From Flavobacterium sp. KMS (GTDB lineage: Bacteria > Bacteroidota > Bacteroidia > Flavobacteriales > Flavobacteriaceae), in NCBI RefSeq assembly GCF_000813005.1, contig NZ_JSYP01000005.1:141187-205186 (forward strand): a stretch of 64,000 nt of DNA, in the 5' to 3' direction. Below are positions 44,822 through 53,194 of the stretch, one piece after another (position 1 is the stretch's first letter; every line of letters begins with the position of its first letter). A program made the position numbers and the translations under genes. Under the pieces are notes generated by a model, which saw only the letters and a program-made list of their open reading frames with translations, had not been told where the DNA came from and ran no database searches.

Positions 44822-46030
44822 ATGACTCAAAATTTTGATATAATAATAGTAGGTGGCGGAGCAGCAGGATTTTTTACAGCAATTAATATTGTAGAGAAAA
44901 ACTCAAAATTAAAAGTCGCTATTTTAGAACGTGGTTCCGAAGTACTAACAAAAGTTCGCGTTTCTGGTGGTGGTCGTTGTAATGTAACTCATGCTTGTTT
45001 TGAGCCTAATGAATTGGTTAAGTTTTATCCGCGTGGCGAAAAAGAACTACGAGGACCATTCCATCAGTTTTGTTCCGGAGATACCATAGAATGGTTTGAG
45101 AAACATGGTGTAGAACTAAAGATTGAAGATGATGGGAGAATGTTCCCTGTTTCAAATTCTTCACAAACTATCATTGATTGCTTTTTAAAAGCAACCGCAA
45201 AATTAGGTATTACAGTACTTACGGGTCAAAGTGTACAATCTATTTTTAAAAAAGAAAACTTCTGGAAAGTTGAAACACAAAACCAGAATTATATAGCTGA
45301 AAAATTGATTTTAGCTACAGGAAGTAATCCTAAAATATGGGAAATGTTACAAACTTTTGGGCATGCCGTAGTAAGCCCAGTCCCTTCCCTATTTACCTTT
45401 AATATAAAAGACCCAAGAATAAAAGAGTTACCTGGTGTTGCTGCACAAACGACAGTAAAGGTAAAAGACACCAAACTAGAATCAACAGGTCCATTATTAA
45501 TTACCCATTGGGGAATGAGTGGTCCGGCAATCTTAAAGCTTTCGGCTTGGGGAGCACGTATTTTGCATGATAAAAATTATCAGTTTACGATTTTTGTAAA
45601 TTGGTTAAATGACATTGATACCGAAGATGCCGAAAAGATATTAAAAGATCTAAAACAGGAACACGCCAAAAAAGCAGTTTCCAAAAAGTCCCCTTTCGAT
45701 TTCCCAAATCGATTATGGGAAAGTTTAGTTCTCGCTTCTAATATAGAAATAGAAACTAAATGGGCAGATTTATCTAAAATTCAACTTCAGAATTTAGCTA
45801 ATCAGTTAACAAATGGAACTTTCCCGGTAAACGGAAAAAGTACCTTTAAAGAAGAATTTGTAACCGCAGGCGGAATTGATTTAAAAGAAATCAACTTTAA
45901 AACGATGGAAAGCAAGCTTCATGAAAACTTATACTTCGCTGGAGAAATTGTAAACATCGATGCAATTACTGGTGGATTTAATTTCCAGAATGCATGGACA
46001 AGTGGTTTTATTGTAGCAAATAGTATCTAA
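44822..46030 (+). CDS. HI0933/YhiN-family flavoprotein
   Basis: A 402-residue FAD-dependent oxidoreductase-like protein of the HI0933/YhiN family, of unknown reaction. It has a dinucleotide-binding IIIVGGGAAGFFTAIN at the N-terminus, KVRVSGGGRCNVTHA near residue 45 (family signature), LILATGS near 160, and the C-terminal NLYFAGEIVNIDAITGGFNFQNAWTSGFI that closes the FAD site. It is followed 11 bp later by a Crp-like regulator, so the two may be co-transcribed. Confidence 0.9.
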   Translation: MTQNFDIIIVGGGAAGFFTAINIVEKNSKLKVAILERGSEVLTKVRVSGGGRCNVTHACFEPNELVKFYPRGEKELRGPFHQFCSGDTIEWFEKHGVELKIEDDGRMFPVSNSSQTIIDCFLKATAKLGITVLTGQSVQSIFKKENFWKVETQNQNYIAEKLILATGSNPKIWEMLQTFGHAVVSPVPSLFTFNIKDPRIKELPGVAAQTTVKVKDTKLESTGPLLITHWGMSGPAILKLSAWGARILHDKNYQFTIFVNWLNDIDTEDAEKILKDLKQEHAKKAVSKKSPFDFPNRLWESLVLASNIEIETKWADLSKIQLQNLANQLTNGTFPVNGKSTFKEEFVTAGGIDLKEINFKTMESKLHENLYFAGEIVNIDAITGGFNFQNAWTSGFIVANSI

Positions 46031-46041
46031 AAGACTTAACT

Positions 46042-46617
46042 ATGAATTCAATTTCATTAGAAAAACAAATACAAGCAATCGCTTCATTTACCGAAGACGA
46101 AATTAAAAAGATTGTTTCTTGTTTTGAATATGATAAAATTGAAGCCAAAGAATATTTAGCTACTATTGGGAAAACCAGCAATAAAATTTATTTCATTATT
46201 AAAGGGCTCGCCAGAGTTTATTATTTAAAAAACGGAAAAGAAATTACAACTTACTTAAGCTGTGATGATGGCTTTATTGCCTCCTACTCCAGTTTTATAA
46301 ACCAAACTCATTCTTTCGAAAACATACAATGTATTGAGGAATGCGAAGTTCTTTCGATAAGCTATCAAAGAATGCAACAATTATATAATGAAATTCCTAA
46401 TTGGGAACGTGTTGGAAGAATTCTGGCCGAACAAAACTACCTATGCATGGCAGATCGATTATTGAAACTACAAATGATTCCTGCCAAAGAAAAATACCTT
46501 ACTTTTTTACAAACCGCACCATCAAAGATTATCAAGCGTACACCACTTATATACATTGCATCTTTTTTGGGTATTACACCCGAATCTTTAAGTCGCATTA
46601 GACAAAGCATTTCTTAA
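46042..46617 (+). CDS. Crp/Fnr-family transcriptional regulator
   Basis: A 191-residue regulator with a cyclic-nucleotide-binding-like N-terminal domain (about 25-115, NKIYFIIKGLARVYYLKNGKE) and a short C-terminal helix-turn-helix (about 165-190, YIASFLGITPESLSRIRQ). The HTH resembles the single-domain Bacteroidetes Crp-like proteins. No Fe-S cysteine cluster is seen, so an oxygen-sensing Fnr role is unlikely. It is followed at 61 bp by a metallo-hydrolase that could be its target. Confidence 0.88.
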   Translation: MNSISLEKQIQAIASFTEDEIKKIVSCFEYDKIEAKEYLATIGKTSNKIYFIIKGLARVYYLKNGKEITTYLSCDDGFIASYSSFINQTHSFENIQCIEECEVLSISYQRMQQLYNEIPNWERVGRILAEQNYLCMADRLLKLQMIPAKEKYLTFLQTAPSKIIKRTPLIYIASFLGITPESLSRIRQSIS

Positions 46618-46678
46618 CATTTATCAAATAGGTTAGTATTTTCGTTTTTCATCTTTGTCAATAATAAAATTTGATAAA

Positions 46679-47353
46679 ATGAAAAACGTAGCCAAAAATG
46701 TGTACCAAATACCGGTATTACCCAGAAACAGTATTAATTGTTATTTAATTGAAGATGTACTTATTGATGCAGGAATAAGAAGCTCGGCATCCAAAATTTT
46801 AAATGCTATAAAAAATAAAAAAGTAAATACCCACGTACTCACCCATGCGCATGCCGACCATCAGGGAAGCAGTAAAATCATTTGTGATACTTTAAAAATC
46901 CCATTATGGTGTAGTGAACCCGAAAAACAAGCGGCCGAAAGCGGAAATGTAACTATTGAATACCCAAATCCAAATAATATAATTTCTAATTTTCAGGCAA
47001 AAGTCTGGGCTGGAAAAGGTTGTCAAGTATCCAAAATTATTAAAGAAGGAGATATCGTAGGCGGATTTACTGTAATTGAAACTCCTGGGCATTCCAGCGG
47101 GCATTTATCTTTTTTTAGAGAACACGATGGTGTTCTTATAGTTGGTGATGTAATGACTAACATGAATTTATTAACCACTGTTCCTGGATTACATGAACCT
47201 CCAAACTTGTTTACAACCAATCAACAAAAAAATAGGGAATCCATAAAAAAACTAGCCAAGTTAAACCCAAAAATATTATGTTTTGGTCATGGCCCTGTTC
47301 TAATAAATAACGGTGAATTAGCTCGATTCGTGAATAAAATTTCTGCAATTTAG
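46679..47353 (+). CDS. Metallo-beta-lactamase-fold hydrolase
   Basis: A 224-residue MBL-fold hydrolase. The zinc motif THAHADHQGS (HxHxDH) is near residue 58, with ETPGHSSGHLSFF near 137 (third His), GDVMTN near 157 (bridging Asp) and CFGHGPVL near 205 (last His). All metal ligands of the glyoxalase II-like group are present. The frame is open from TTG 46655, but ATG 46679 is a better start. Substrate unknown; thioesters or lactones are typical of this group. Confidence 0.87.
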   Translation: MKNVAKNVYQIPVLPRNSINCYLIEDVLIDAGIRSSASKILNAIKNKKVNTHVLTHAHADHQGSSKIICDTLKIPLWCSEPEKQAAESGNVTIEYPNPNNIISNFQAKVWAGKGCQVSKIIKEGDIVGGFTVIETPGHSSGHLSFFREHDGVLIVGDVMTNMNLLTTVPGLHEPPNLFTTNQQKNRESIKKLAKLNPKILCFGHGPVLINNGELARFVNKISAI

Positions 47354-47360
47354 TATTCAG

Positions 47361-47400
47361 TACCAGTCGCAGTTTTCAACTCTAAGAACTACGACTGGTA
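47361..47400. repeat. Intergenic hairpin after the metallo-hydrolase
   Basis: 14-bp arms TACCAGTCGCAGTT and AACTACGACTGGTA (one mismatch), loop of 12. No U-run follows; it may be a weak terminator or an mRNA-stabilising structure. Confidence 0.55.
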
Positions 47401-47509
47401 ATAACATTGAGACTGATAATTTAAAAACTGAATTAACAAGACTTTAGAAATTCCATAAGTTTTATTTAAGATAACTCTAATAATTTCACTTACAACTTAA
47501 TACTTATAG

Positions 47510-48262
47510 ATGAAAGCAAAATTACTTACTACAATTTCTTTATTTACCTACCAACTTGGTGTTTCACAAACAGAAAAACTCTTAAAAGGAAAAGTTACAT
47601 CAGAAACTATCCTCTTGAAAAATGTAGAAGTAATCAATAAAACGTCTAAAACTAGTACTACTACAAATGAACAAGGAGAATTCTTGATTTTAGTAAATGT
47701 AAAAGACAGTTTAATATTTTTCTCCAATGATTATCTTTTTAAAAGACTAAAAATAACTCAGGAAAATATTGAAATGAATAATCTTACTGTAAAGATGCTT
47801 CCAAAACCAGAAGAATTAAAAGAAGTGCTCATTTTATCTAAAAACCCAAAATCGGTATTCATAACCAAAGAAGAAATCAAAGAAATTAAATTAAACAAAT
47901 CCAGAGCCAAACTAGGGATGAAAATTGATGGTTATAAAGATGGAACAGCTCCGATTGATCTCGGAACTGATTTTGTTCGACTTGGTAAACAAATCTATAA
48001 CATATTTAAAAAAGAAAAAGAAAGAAAAATCGAAACACCAGAAATAGATTTTATTCAACTTGTAAAGACAACATTGAATCCAGATTTTTTCACAAAGGAT
48101 TTAAAATTAAACCCCGAAGAAAAAGAATTATTTCTAACTTTTTGTGATGCTGACCCAAGATCTAAGAACCTTTTAGAACACAATAACATATTAACCACAA
48201 TGGATTTTTTGTATGCAAAGAATGAAAGCTTTAAAAAAATGAAAGCTGAATCTAAAAACTAA
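47510..48262 (+). CDS. CarboxypepD_reg-like exported protein
   Basis: A 250-residue protein with a short N-terminal signal-like stretch (MKAKLLTTISLFTYQLGVSQ). A carboxypeptidase-regulatory-like beta-sandwich (about 24-100, LLKGKVTSETILLKNVEVINKTSKTSTTTNEQGEFLI) follows, as found at the N-terminus of TonB receptors, but here it stands alone with a helical charged C-terminus. It could be a periplasmic or surface protein of unknown role. Stand-alone proteins of this kind are frequent in Flavobacteriia. Confidence 0.75.
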   Translation: MKAKLLTTISLFTYQLGVSQTEKLLKGKVTSETILLKNVEVINKTSKTSTTTNEQGEFLILVNVKDSLIFFSNDYLFKRLKITQENIEMNNLTVKMLPKPEELKEVLILSKNPKSVFITKEEIKEIKLNKSRAKLGMKIDGYKDGTAPIDLGTDFVRLGKQIYNIFKKEKERKIETPEIDFIQLVKTTLNPDFFTKDLKLNPEEKELFLTFCDADPRSKNLLEHNNILTTMDFLYAKNESFKKMKAESKN

Positions 48263-48281
48263 GTCTCCGAAACTAGAAAAA

Positions 48282-48758
48282 CTATTTATTCAACCACCAG
48301 ATACTAGCATTCAGAACCGTGGCGTAACTTACCCAAAGCAAGTAAGGAACTAATAAATAACCTGCGATTTTATTGATTTTTATAAATTTTAAAAGTGTTT
48401 CATAAATCATCAGCCAAAGAACAAAAACTTCAAGAAGCGCTAATAACGGATTCATTAATCCGAAGAATAAATAAGACCACAAAGCATTTAGAGCCAATTG
48501 AATTGCAAAGAAAACCAATGCATTTTTAACTGCTTCTTTTTCATATTCTATTCGGTCCCAAACCAATCCAGCTGCAACCCCCATCAAAAGATAAAGCAAA
48601 CTCCAAGCTGGTGCAAAAACCCAATTAGGCGGATTAAAGCTTGGCTTGATTAAAGTCGGATACCAAGTATCAACACTAGTTCTGGTAACAATTCCCGAAA
48701 AATATCCAATAGCAAGACAAGTAACAACAACAGCTAAAATTCGAGTGATTTTATTCAT
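48282..48758 (-). CDS. tspO: TspO/MBR-family membrane protein
   Basis: A 158-residue protein with five hydrophobic helices. TLIKPSFNPPNWVFAPAWSLLYLLMGVAAGLVW is the strongly conserved region between helices 1 and 2, followed by ALNALWSYLFFG and the C-terminal LLVPYLLWVSYATVLNASIWWLN (the porphyrin/cholesterol site region). The start at 48758 fits the family; the frame open to 48794 would extend it by 12 residues. TspO proteins bind tetrapyrroles and affect stress responses. It is divergent from mvaD. Confidence 0.9.
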   Translation of the reverse strand: MNKITRILAVVVTCLAIGYFSGIVTRTSVDTWYPTLIKPSFNPPNWVFAPAWSLLYLLMGVAAGLVWDRIEYEKEAVKNALVFFAIQLALNALWSYLFFGLMNPLLALLEVFVLWLMIYETLLKFIKINKIAGYLLVPYLLWVSYATVLNASIWWLNK

Positions 48759-48839
48759 TTTATATTCTTTTTTTGAGTTAATAAAGGTAAACATTTTTAT
48801 AGGCTATCAAAAAGTGCAAAAGGTATAATTCAAAAAAAG

Positions 48840-48847
48840 TATCTTTG
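48840..48847 (+). promoter_or_regulatory. Candidate -7 box (TATCTTTG) for mvaD
   Basis: Exact TAnnTTTG match 18 bp before the ATG at 48866. It overlaps the TTG at 48845 that would otherwise open the frame, which supports the later start. Confidence 0.6.
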
Positions 48848-48865
48848 CGTAAATTTTATATTTTT

Positions 48866-49957
48866 ATGTTTACAGCAAACGATTTTATTCCAAAAAAATA
48901 TACTTCGACTATAGATCAAGGCAATTTTGAGTGGAGCGCCCCAAGTAACATTGCTTTGGTAAAATATTGGGGAAAAAAAGACAATCAAATTCCAGCTAAT
49001 CCTTCAGTAAGTTTTACTTTAAACAATTGTAAAACAATTACTAAACTAGCTTTCGCTAAAAAAGACATTTCAACTGATAATTTCTCATTCGATTTACTTT
49101 TTGAGGGAAAACCAAAAGAAGATTTCAAACCGAAAATACAGAAATTTTTGGAACGCGTTTTCGTTTATCTCCCTTTCCTAAAAGAGTATCATTTTACAAT
49201 TGACACTCAAAATACTTTTCCACATAGTTCAGGAATAGCCTCATCGGCATCTGGAATGGCAGCTTTGGCAATGAATTTTATGAGTTTAGAAAAAACTTTA
49301 AACCCAGAAATGACCGATGATTATTTCTTTCAGAAAGCTTCTTTCCTAGCTCGTTTAGGTTCAGGGAGTGCATGCCGAAGTGTAAAAGGAAGCGTAGTTG
49401 TTTGGGGAAATCAAGCAAATATAAAAGGAAGCTCAGATTTATTTGGAGTAGAATTTCCAAATACAATTCATGAAAACTTTAAAAATTACCAAGACACTAT
49501 TTTATTAGTTGATAAAGGCGAAAAACAAGTTTCGAGTACTGTAGGTCATGATTTAATGCACAACCATCCTTATGCCGAAAGACGTTTTGCACAAGCGCAT
49601 GAAAACTTAGATAAACTAATTTCTATTTTTGAAAGTGGAGATTTGGACGAATTCATTAAAGTCGTTGAGAGCGAAGCATTGACATTACATGCTATGATGA
49701 TGACATCAATGCCGTATTTTATCTTAATGAAACCAAATACACTTCAGATTATTAATGCTATTTGGAAATTTAGAACAGAAACAAAAATCCCTGTTTGTTT
49801 TACACTAGATGCAGGAGCAAATGTTCATATTTTGTATCCCGAAAACGTTAAAGAAGAAATCTTACAATTTATTCAGGACGATTTAGTTGTATTTTGTCAG
49901 AATGGTCAGTACCTTTGCGACGAAATTGGAAGCGGAAGCTTATTAATTGATAATTAA
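48866..49957 (+). CDS. mvaD: Diphosphomevalonate decarboxylase
   Basis: A 363-residue GHMP-superfamily enzyme that makes isopentenyl diphosphate. SAPSNIALVKYWGKKDNQIPANPSVSFTL near residue 23 is the N-terminal signature (NIALVKYWGK), HSSGIASSASGMAALA near 118 is the ATP loop, and RLGSGSACRSVKGSVVVWG near 163 carries the catalytic Arg. DAGANVHILYP is the C-terminal GHMP motif. The last codons (LLIDN) lie within a repeat-like AATTGATAATTA sequence shared with the next gap. With mevalonate kinase 400 bp away it forms the downstream half of the mevalonate pathway. Confidence 0.93.
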   Translation: MFTANDFIPKKYTSTIDQGNFEWSAPSNIALVKYWGKKDNQIPANPSVSFTLNNCKTITKLAFAKKDISTDNFSFDLLFEGKPKEDFKPKIQKFLERVFVYLPFLKEYHFTIDTQNTFPHSSGIASSASGMAALAMNFMSLEKTLNPEMTDDYFFQKASFLARLGSGSACRSVKGSVVVWGNQANIKGSSDLFGVEFPNTIHENFKNYQDTILLVDKGEKQVSSTVGHDLMHNHPYAERRFAQAHENLDKLISIFESGDLDEFIKVVESEALTLHAMMMTSMPYFILMKPNTLQIINAIWKFRTETKIPVCFTLDAGANVHILYPENVKEEILQFIQDDLVVFCQNGQYLCDEIGSGSLLIDN

Positions 49958-50360
49958 AAATTATCAATTGATAATTACATAGTTTATGGAAAAGAAAAAC
50001 ATTATAAAGGAAAAAACTTTTGCTTTTGCAATTGAAATAGTTGGTCTTTATAAAGTTTTAGCTGAGAAAAAAGAATTCGTTTTATCTAGGCAAATGCTAC
50101 GTTCAGGAACCTCAATAGGGGCTAATGTAAGAGAAGCAGAACACGCACAAAGTAAAGCAGATTTTATTCATAAGTTATCTATTTCATTAAAAGAAGCAAA
50201 CGAAACAGAATATTGGTTAGATTTGTTACACGAAACTAAATATCTTTCAGATATTGAATTTCAAAACATTAAACCAAAAATAATAGAACTCTTACGCTTG
50301 CTAACAAGCATCGTAAAAACCACAAAAAATGCATAATTATCAATTGTTAATTATCAATTT
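49943..50360. repeat. Direct/inverted AATTATCAATTG repeats bracketing the four-helix-bundle gene
   Basis: AATTATCAATTGATAATTA at about 49958-49976 and AATTATCAATTGTTAATTA at about 50335-50353 differ at one position and flank the ORF at 49986-50336. The left copy is preceded by an inverted AATTGATAATT that covers the mvaD stop codon. The arrangement looks like the edges of a small inserted cassette. Confidence 0.65.
49986..50336 (+). CDS. Four-helix-bundle protein (S23/IVS-like)
   Basis: A 116-residue all-helical protein of the 23S rRNA intervening-sequence/four-helix-bundle family, related in fold to the accessory protein Avd of diversity-generating retroelements. Motifs: KTFAFAIEIVGLYKVL, LSRQMLRSGTSIGANVREAEHAQSKADFIHKLSISLKEANETEYWLDLL, the family core. 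Its biochemical role is unknown. It is inserted between mvaD and mevalonate kinase and bracketed by near-identical AT-rich repeats. No reverse transcriptase or variable repeat is nearby, so it is not part of a diversity-generating element here. Confidence 0.88.
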   Translation: MEKKNIIKEKTFAFAIEIVGLYKVLAEKKEFVLSRQMLRSGTSIGANVREAEHAQSKADFIHKLSISLKEANETEYWLDLLHETKYLSDIEFQNIKPKIIELLRLLTSIVKTTKNA

Positions 50361-50366
50361 TCAACT

Positions 50367-51305
50367 ATGAAAGGACCATTATTTTACTCGAAAATATTAC
50401 TTTTTGGAGAATACGGAATTATTCGTGACTCTAAAGGTTTGTCTATTCCTTATAATTTTTACAATGGCGCACTGAAGAGAACCGAAAACCCTTCAGCAGA
50501 AGCCATTTCTTCAAATGCAAGTCTAAGCAGATTTACATCATACCTTGAAACATTACAAGCAGAGCAACCAGAATTGGTTACTTTTGATTTGGTTACTTTA
50601 AAGAATGATGTTGAAACAGGAATGTATTTTGACTCAAGTATCCCACAAGGATATGGAGTTGGAAGTAGCGGTGCACTTGTAGCTGCCATTTATGATAAAT
50701 ATGCTCAAAATAAAATCACGGTTCTAGAAAATTTAACTCGTGAGAAATTATTACAGTTAAAAATTATTTTTTCTCAAATGGAAAGTTTTTTCCACGGAAA
50801 AAGTTCTGGTTTAGATCCATTAAATAGTTACTTGAGCATCCCGATTTTAATAAACTCTAAAGATAATATTGAGGCAACTGGAATTCCTAATCAAAGTTTT
50901 GACGGAAAAGGAGCTGTGTTTTTATTAGACTCAGGAATTGTTGGTGAAACTGCTCCAATGGTAAATATTTTTATGGAAAACCTAAAAGACAAAGGGTTCC
51001 GAACTATGCTAAAAAACCAGTTTGTAAAATATACTGATGCTTGTGTAGAGAATTTTTTACATGGCGATATGAAGTCTTTATTTAGTAATACCAAAAAATT
51101 ATCAAAAGTAGTTTTGAATAATTTCAAACCTATGATTCCAGAACAGTTTCATGGTATTTGGCAAAATGGTATTGACACAAACGATTATTACCTAAAATTA
51201 TGTGGTTCTGGCGGTGGAGGTTATATTCTTGGTTTTACTCAAGATTTAGAACGCGCTAAGCAATCATTAAAAGACTACAAACTAGAAGTAGTTTACCAAT
51301 TTTAA
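50367..51305 (+). CDS. mvk: Mevalonate kinase
   Basis: A 312-residue GHMP kinase that phosphorylates mevalonate. KILLFGEYGIIRDSKGLSIPY at the start is the substrate motif. IPQGYGVGSSGALVAAIYDKY near residue 94 is the ATP loop. SQMESFFHGKSSGLDPLNSYLS near 136 is the mevalonate-kinase segment with catalytic Asp, and LCGSGGGGYILGF near 273 is motif 3. The next genes are a DUF502 membrane protein and a UbiA prenyltransferase, which would use the isoprenoid products. Confidence 0.9.
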   Translation: MKGPLFYSKILLFGEYGIIRDSKGLSIPYNFYNGALKRTENPSAEAISSNASLSRFTSYLETLQAEQPELVTFDLVTLKNDVETGMYFDSSIPQGYGVGSSGALVAAIYDKYAQNKITVLENLTREKLLQLKIIFSQMESFFHGKSSGLDPLNSYLSIPILINSKDNIEATGIPNQSFDGKGAVFLLDSGIVGETAPMVNIFMENLKDKGFRTMLKNQFVKYTDACVENFLHGDMKSLFSNTKKLSKVVLNNFKPMIPEQFHGIWQNGIDTNDYYLKLCGSGGGGYILGFTQDLERAKQSLKDYKLEVVYQF

Positions 51306-51447
51306 ATACAGAATACAAATTCTAAGATTTTAGAATATTAAATAGTTACAATTTTTAGAGTCGATATATATTCGACTCTAAAAATTAAATGCCACTAACG
51401 TGCCTTTTTTTCCTAAAAAATTATCACAATCTAGCAAGTTATTTAAT

Positions 51448-52038
51448 ATGAAAAGTATTTTAAGCATCCTCAAGTCAACTTTTGTAGGCGGAATTCTTTT
51501 TCTGATTCCATTAGCCATAATCCTGGTCCTTTTTGAAAAAGGCTATCACATTTTACAAAAGATTACCATTCCGTTAGTTAGTAATTTACCCAAAGTAAGA
51601 GTATTAGGAATGGCGCTAGAAGAATTAATAGGCCTACTAATTATTATATTAATTTGTTTTTTGGCAGGATTATTAGCTCGAACCAAACAAGCAAAAATCT
51701 TAATTATTAAATTAGAAACTAGCATTTTAAGTCTTATCCCTGGATATTCGTTTATGAAGAACATGAATGAAAACATCATAGGGCTTGAAAATTCTAAAGA
51801 CTTAAAAGTTGTTTTGGCTCGTGTAGATGATGGATGGCAATTTGCTTTTTTAATAGAACAAATCGACGAAGAACATTGCACGGTTTTTATCCCGAATGCC
51901 CCAAGTCCGTGGAGTGGTTCTATCTATTTTATGGAAAAAGAAAGAATAAAAGAAACCACAATATCACAAAAAGAGGCTTTAGTATGCATAAGAAAATTGG
52001 GATATGGCTCTTCAAAATTATTAAAAGATGTACTTTAG
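51448..52038 (+). CDS. DUF502-family membrane protein
   Basis: A 196-residue protein with two N-terminal hydrophobic regions: GGILFLIPLAIILVLFEKGY and LIGLLIIILICFLAGLLA. A soluble domain follows (LKVVLARVDDGWQFAFLIEQ, HCTVFIPNAPSPWSGSIYFMEKER), as in DUF502/YdfK-type proteins. ATG 51448 is preferred over 51400 because it starts right before the membrane region. Function unknown; the homologues in plants and bacteria are membrane proteins without a settled role. Confidence 0.82.
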   Translation: MKSILSILKSTFVGGILFLIPLAIILVLFEKGYHILQKITIPLVSNLPKVRVLGMALEELIGLLIIILICFLAGLLARTKQAKILIIKLETSILSLIPGYSFMKNMNENIIGLENSKDLKVVLARVDDGWQFAFLIEQIDEEHCTVFIPNAPSPWSGSIYFMEKERIKETTISQKEALVCIRKLGYGSSKLLKDVL

Positions 52039-52099
52039 TAATTTTAAAACCAATATATAATCTGTATCCTACAAAGAACACTAACCTCTAACAAAAGAA

Positions 52100-53056
52100 A
52101 TGTTAAGCCGACAGAATAAAATCTTAGCGATGAAAATAATAAGTTTGTTCTCTGTAATAAGAGGCTACAACATTCCTATTATCGTTTTAGCACAATACTT
52201 ATCGGCAATATTTATTTTGGCTCCCGAAAAAAGGGCGCTTGACATACTACTTGACTTCAATTTATTTTTAATTGTTTTTGCTTCGGCAATTACTATTGCT
52301 GCAGGTTATATTATTAATAATTTTTATGACAGTCAGAAAGATTTAATAAATCGTCCCAACAAATCAATGTTGGATCGATTAGTAAGTCAGAAAACAAAAC
52401 TGAGCGTATATTTCACCCTAAACTTCATTGGCTCATTAATGGCGCTGATTGTGTCCTGGAGGGCATTTTTATTCTTTTCGGCGTATATATTTTTAATCTG
52501 GTTTTATTCTCATAAAATAAAAAAGTATCCATTAATCGGTAACTTAACGGCTGCCTTACTTGCTGTTTTACCATTCTTTGCCATATTAGTATATTTTTAC
52601 AATCAAATTTCTTTTGATGATTTAGAAAACCAAAGAGGGCATTTTGCAGTAATTTCTGCTCATGCTGTTTTTCTATTCTTATTATTGCTTATTCGTGAGA
52701 TGATAAAAGACTTAGAAAACCTAAAAGGAGACTTGGTTAATAATTACAAAACCATCCCAATTCTTTATGGTGAGAGAACTTCAAAAAAGATAATTACCTT
52801 TTTAACTTTTCTTACTATTGTTCCCGTTTACATTCTAATCGAAATATATGATGTAGGTTATATGGACATTTATTTCTACATCTGCTTTATTGTTTTAATA
52901 TTTTTCTTACTTTACCTTTGGAAATCAAATTCTAAGACACAATTTTTACTTCTGCACAATGTTTTAAAATTTCTTATCGTTTCGGGAGTGTTTTGTATTG
53001 TACTTATTAATCCAAGTGTTTTGTGGCATGGAAAAACTTTACTTTTAAAAATATAA
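52100..53056 (+). CDS. UbiA-family prenyltransferase
   Basis: A 318-residue polytopic membrane enzyme (about nine helices) of the UbiA superfamily. The first Asp-rich motif is NNFYDSQKDLINRPNK near residue 75 and the second is REMIKDLENLKGD near 205; together they bind the prenyl diphosphate through magnesium. Bacteroidetes members are often annotated as geranylgeranylglycerol-phosphate geranylgeranyltransferase, but the acceptor cannot be decided here. Following mvaD and mevalonate kinase it fits an isoprenoid-consuming step. Start could also be the Met at 52130. Confidence 0.85.
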   Translation: MLSRQNKILAMKIISLFSVIRGYNIPIIVLAQYLSAIFILAPEKRALDILLDFNLFLIVFASAITIAAGYIINNFYDSQKDLINRPNKSMLDRLVSQKTKLSVYFTLNFIGSLMALIVSWRAFLFFSAYIFLIWFYSHKIKKYPLIGNLTAALLAVLPFFAILVYFYNQISFDDLENQRGHFAVISAHAVFLFLLLLIREMIKDLENLKGDLVNNYKTIPILYGERTSKKIITFLTFLTIVPVYILIEIYDVGYMDIYFYICFIVLIFFLLYLWKSNSKTQFLLLHNVLKFLIVSGVFCIVLINPSVLWHGKTLLLKI

Positions 53057-53169
53057 TTGATTTAAAATTTTCAGCATTTTTAGATTATTTTCAATTAAAA
53101 GGCTGGTAATAGTATTAAAAGCTAGTAATCTAACAACAATCAAGTTACTGCTATTAACCAATAATAAAC

Positions 53170-53177
53170 TATCTTTG
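53170..53177 (+). promoter_or_regulatory. Candidate -7 box (TATCTTTG) for the pseudouridine synthase gene
   Basis: Exact TAnnTTTG match 17 bp before the ATG at 53195; same TATCTTTGC word as at 10965 and 48840. Confidence 0.6.
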
Positions 53178-53194
53178 CACAAATTACAGGATTT

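Noticed and set aside
49986..50336. Diversity-generating retroelement accessory gene (Avd)
   Set aside because: The fold is related, but there is no reverse transcriptase, template repeat or variable target gene in the window.
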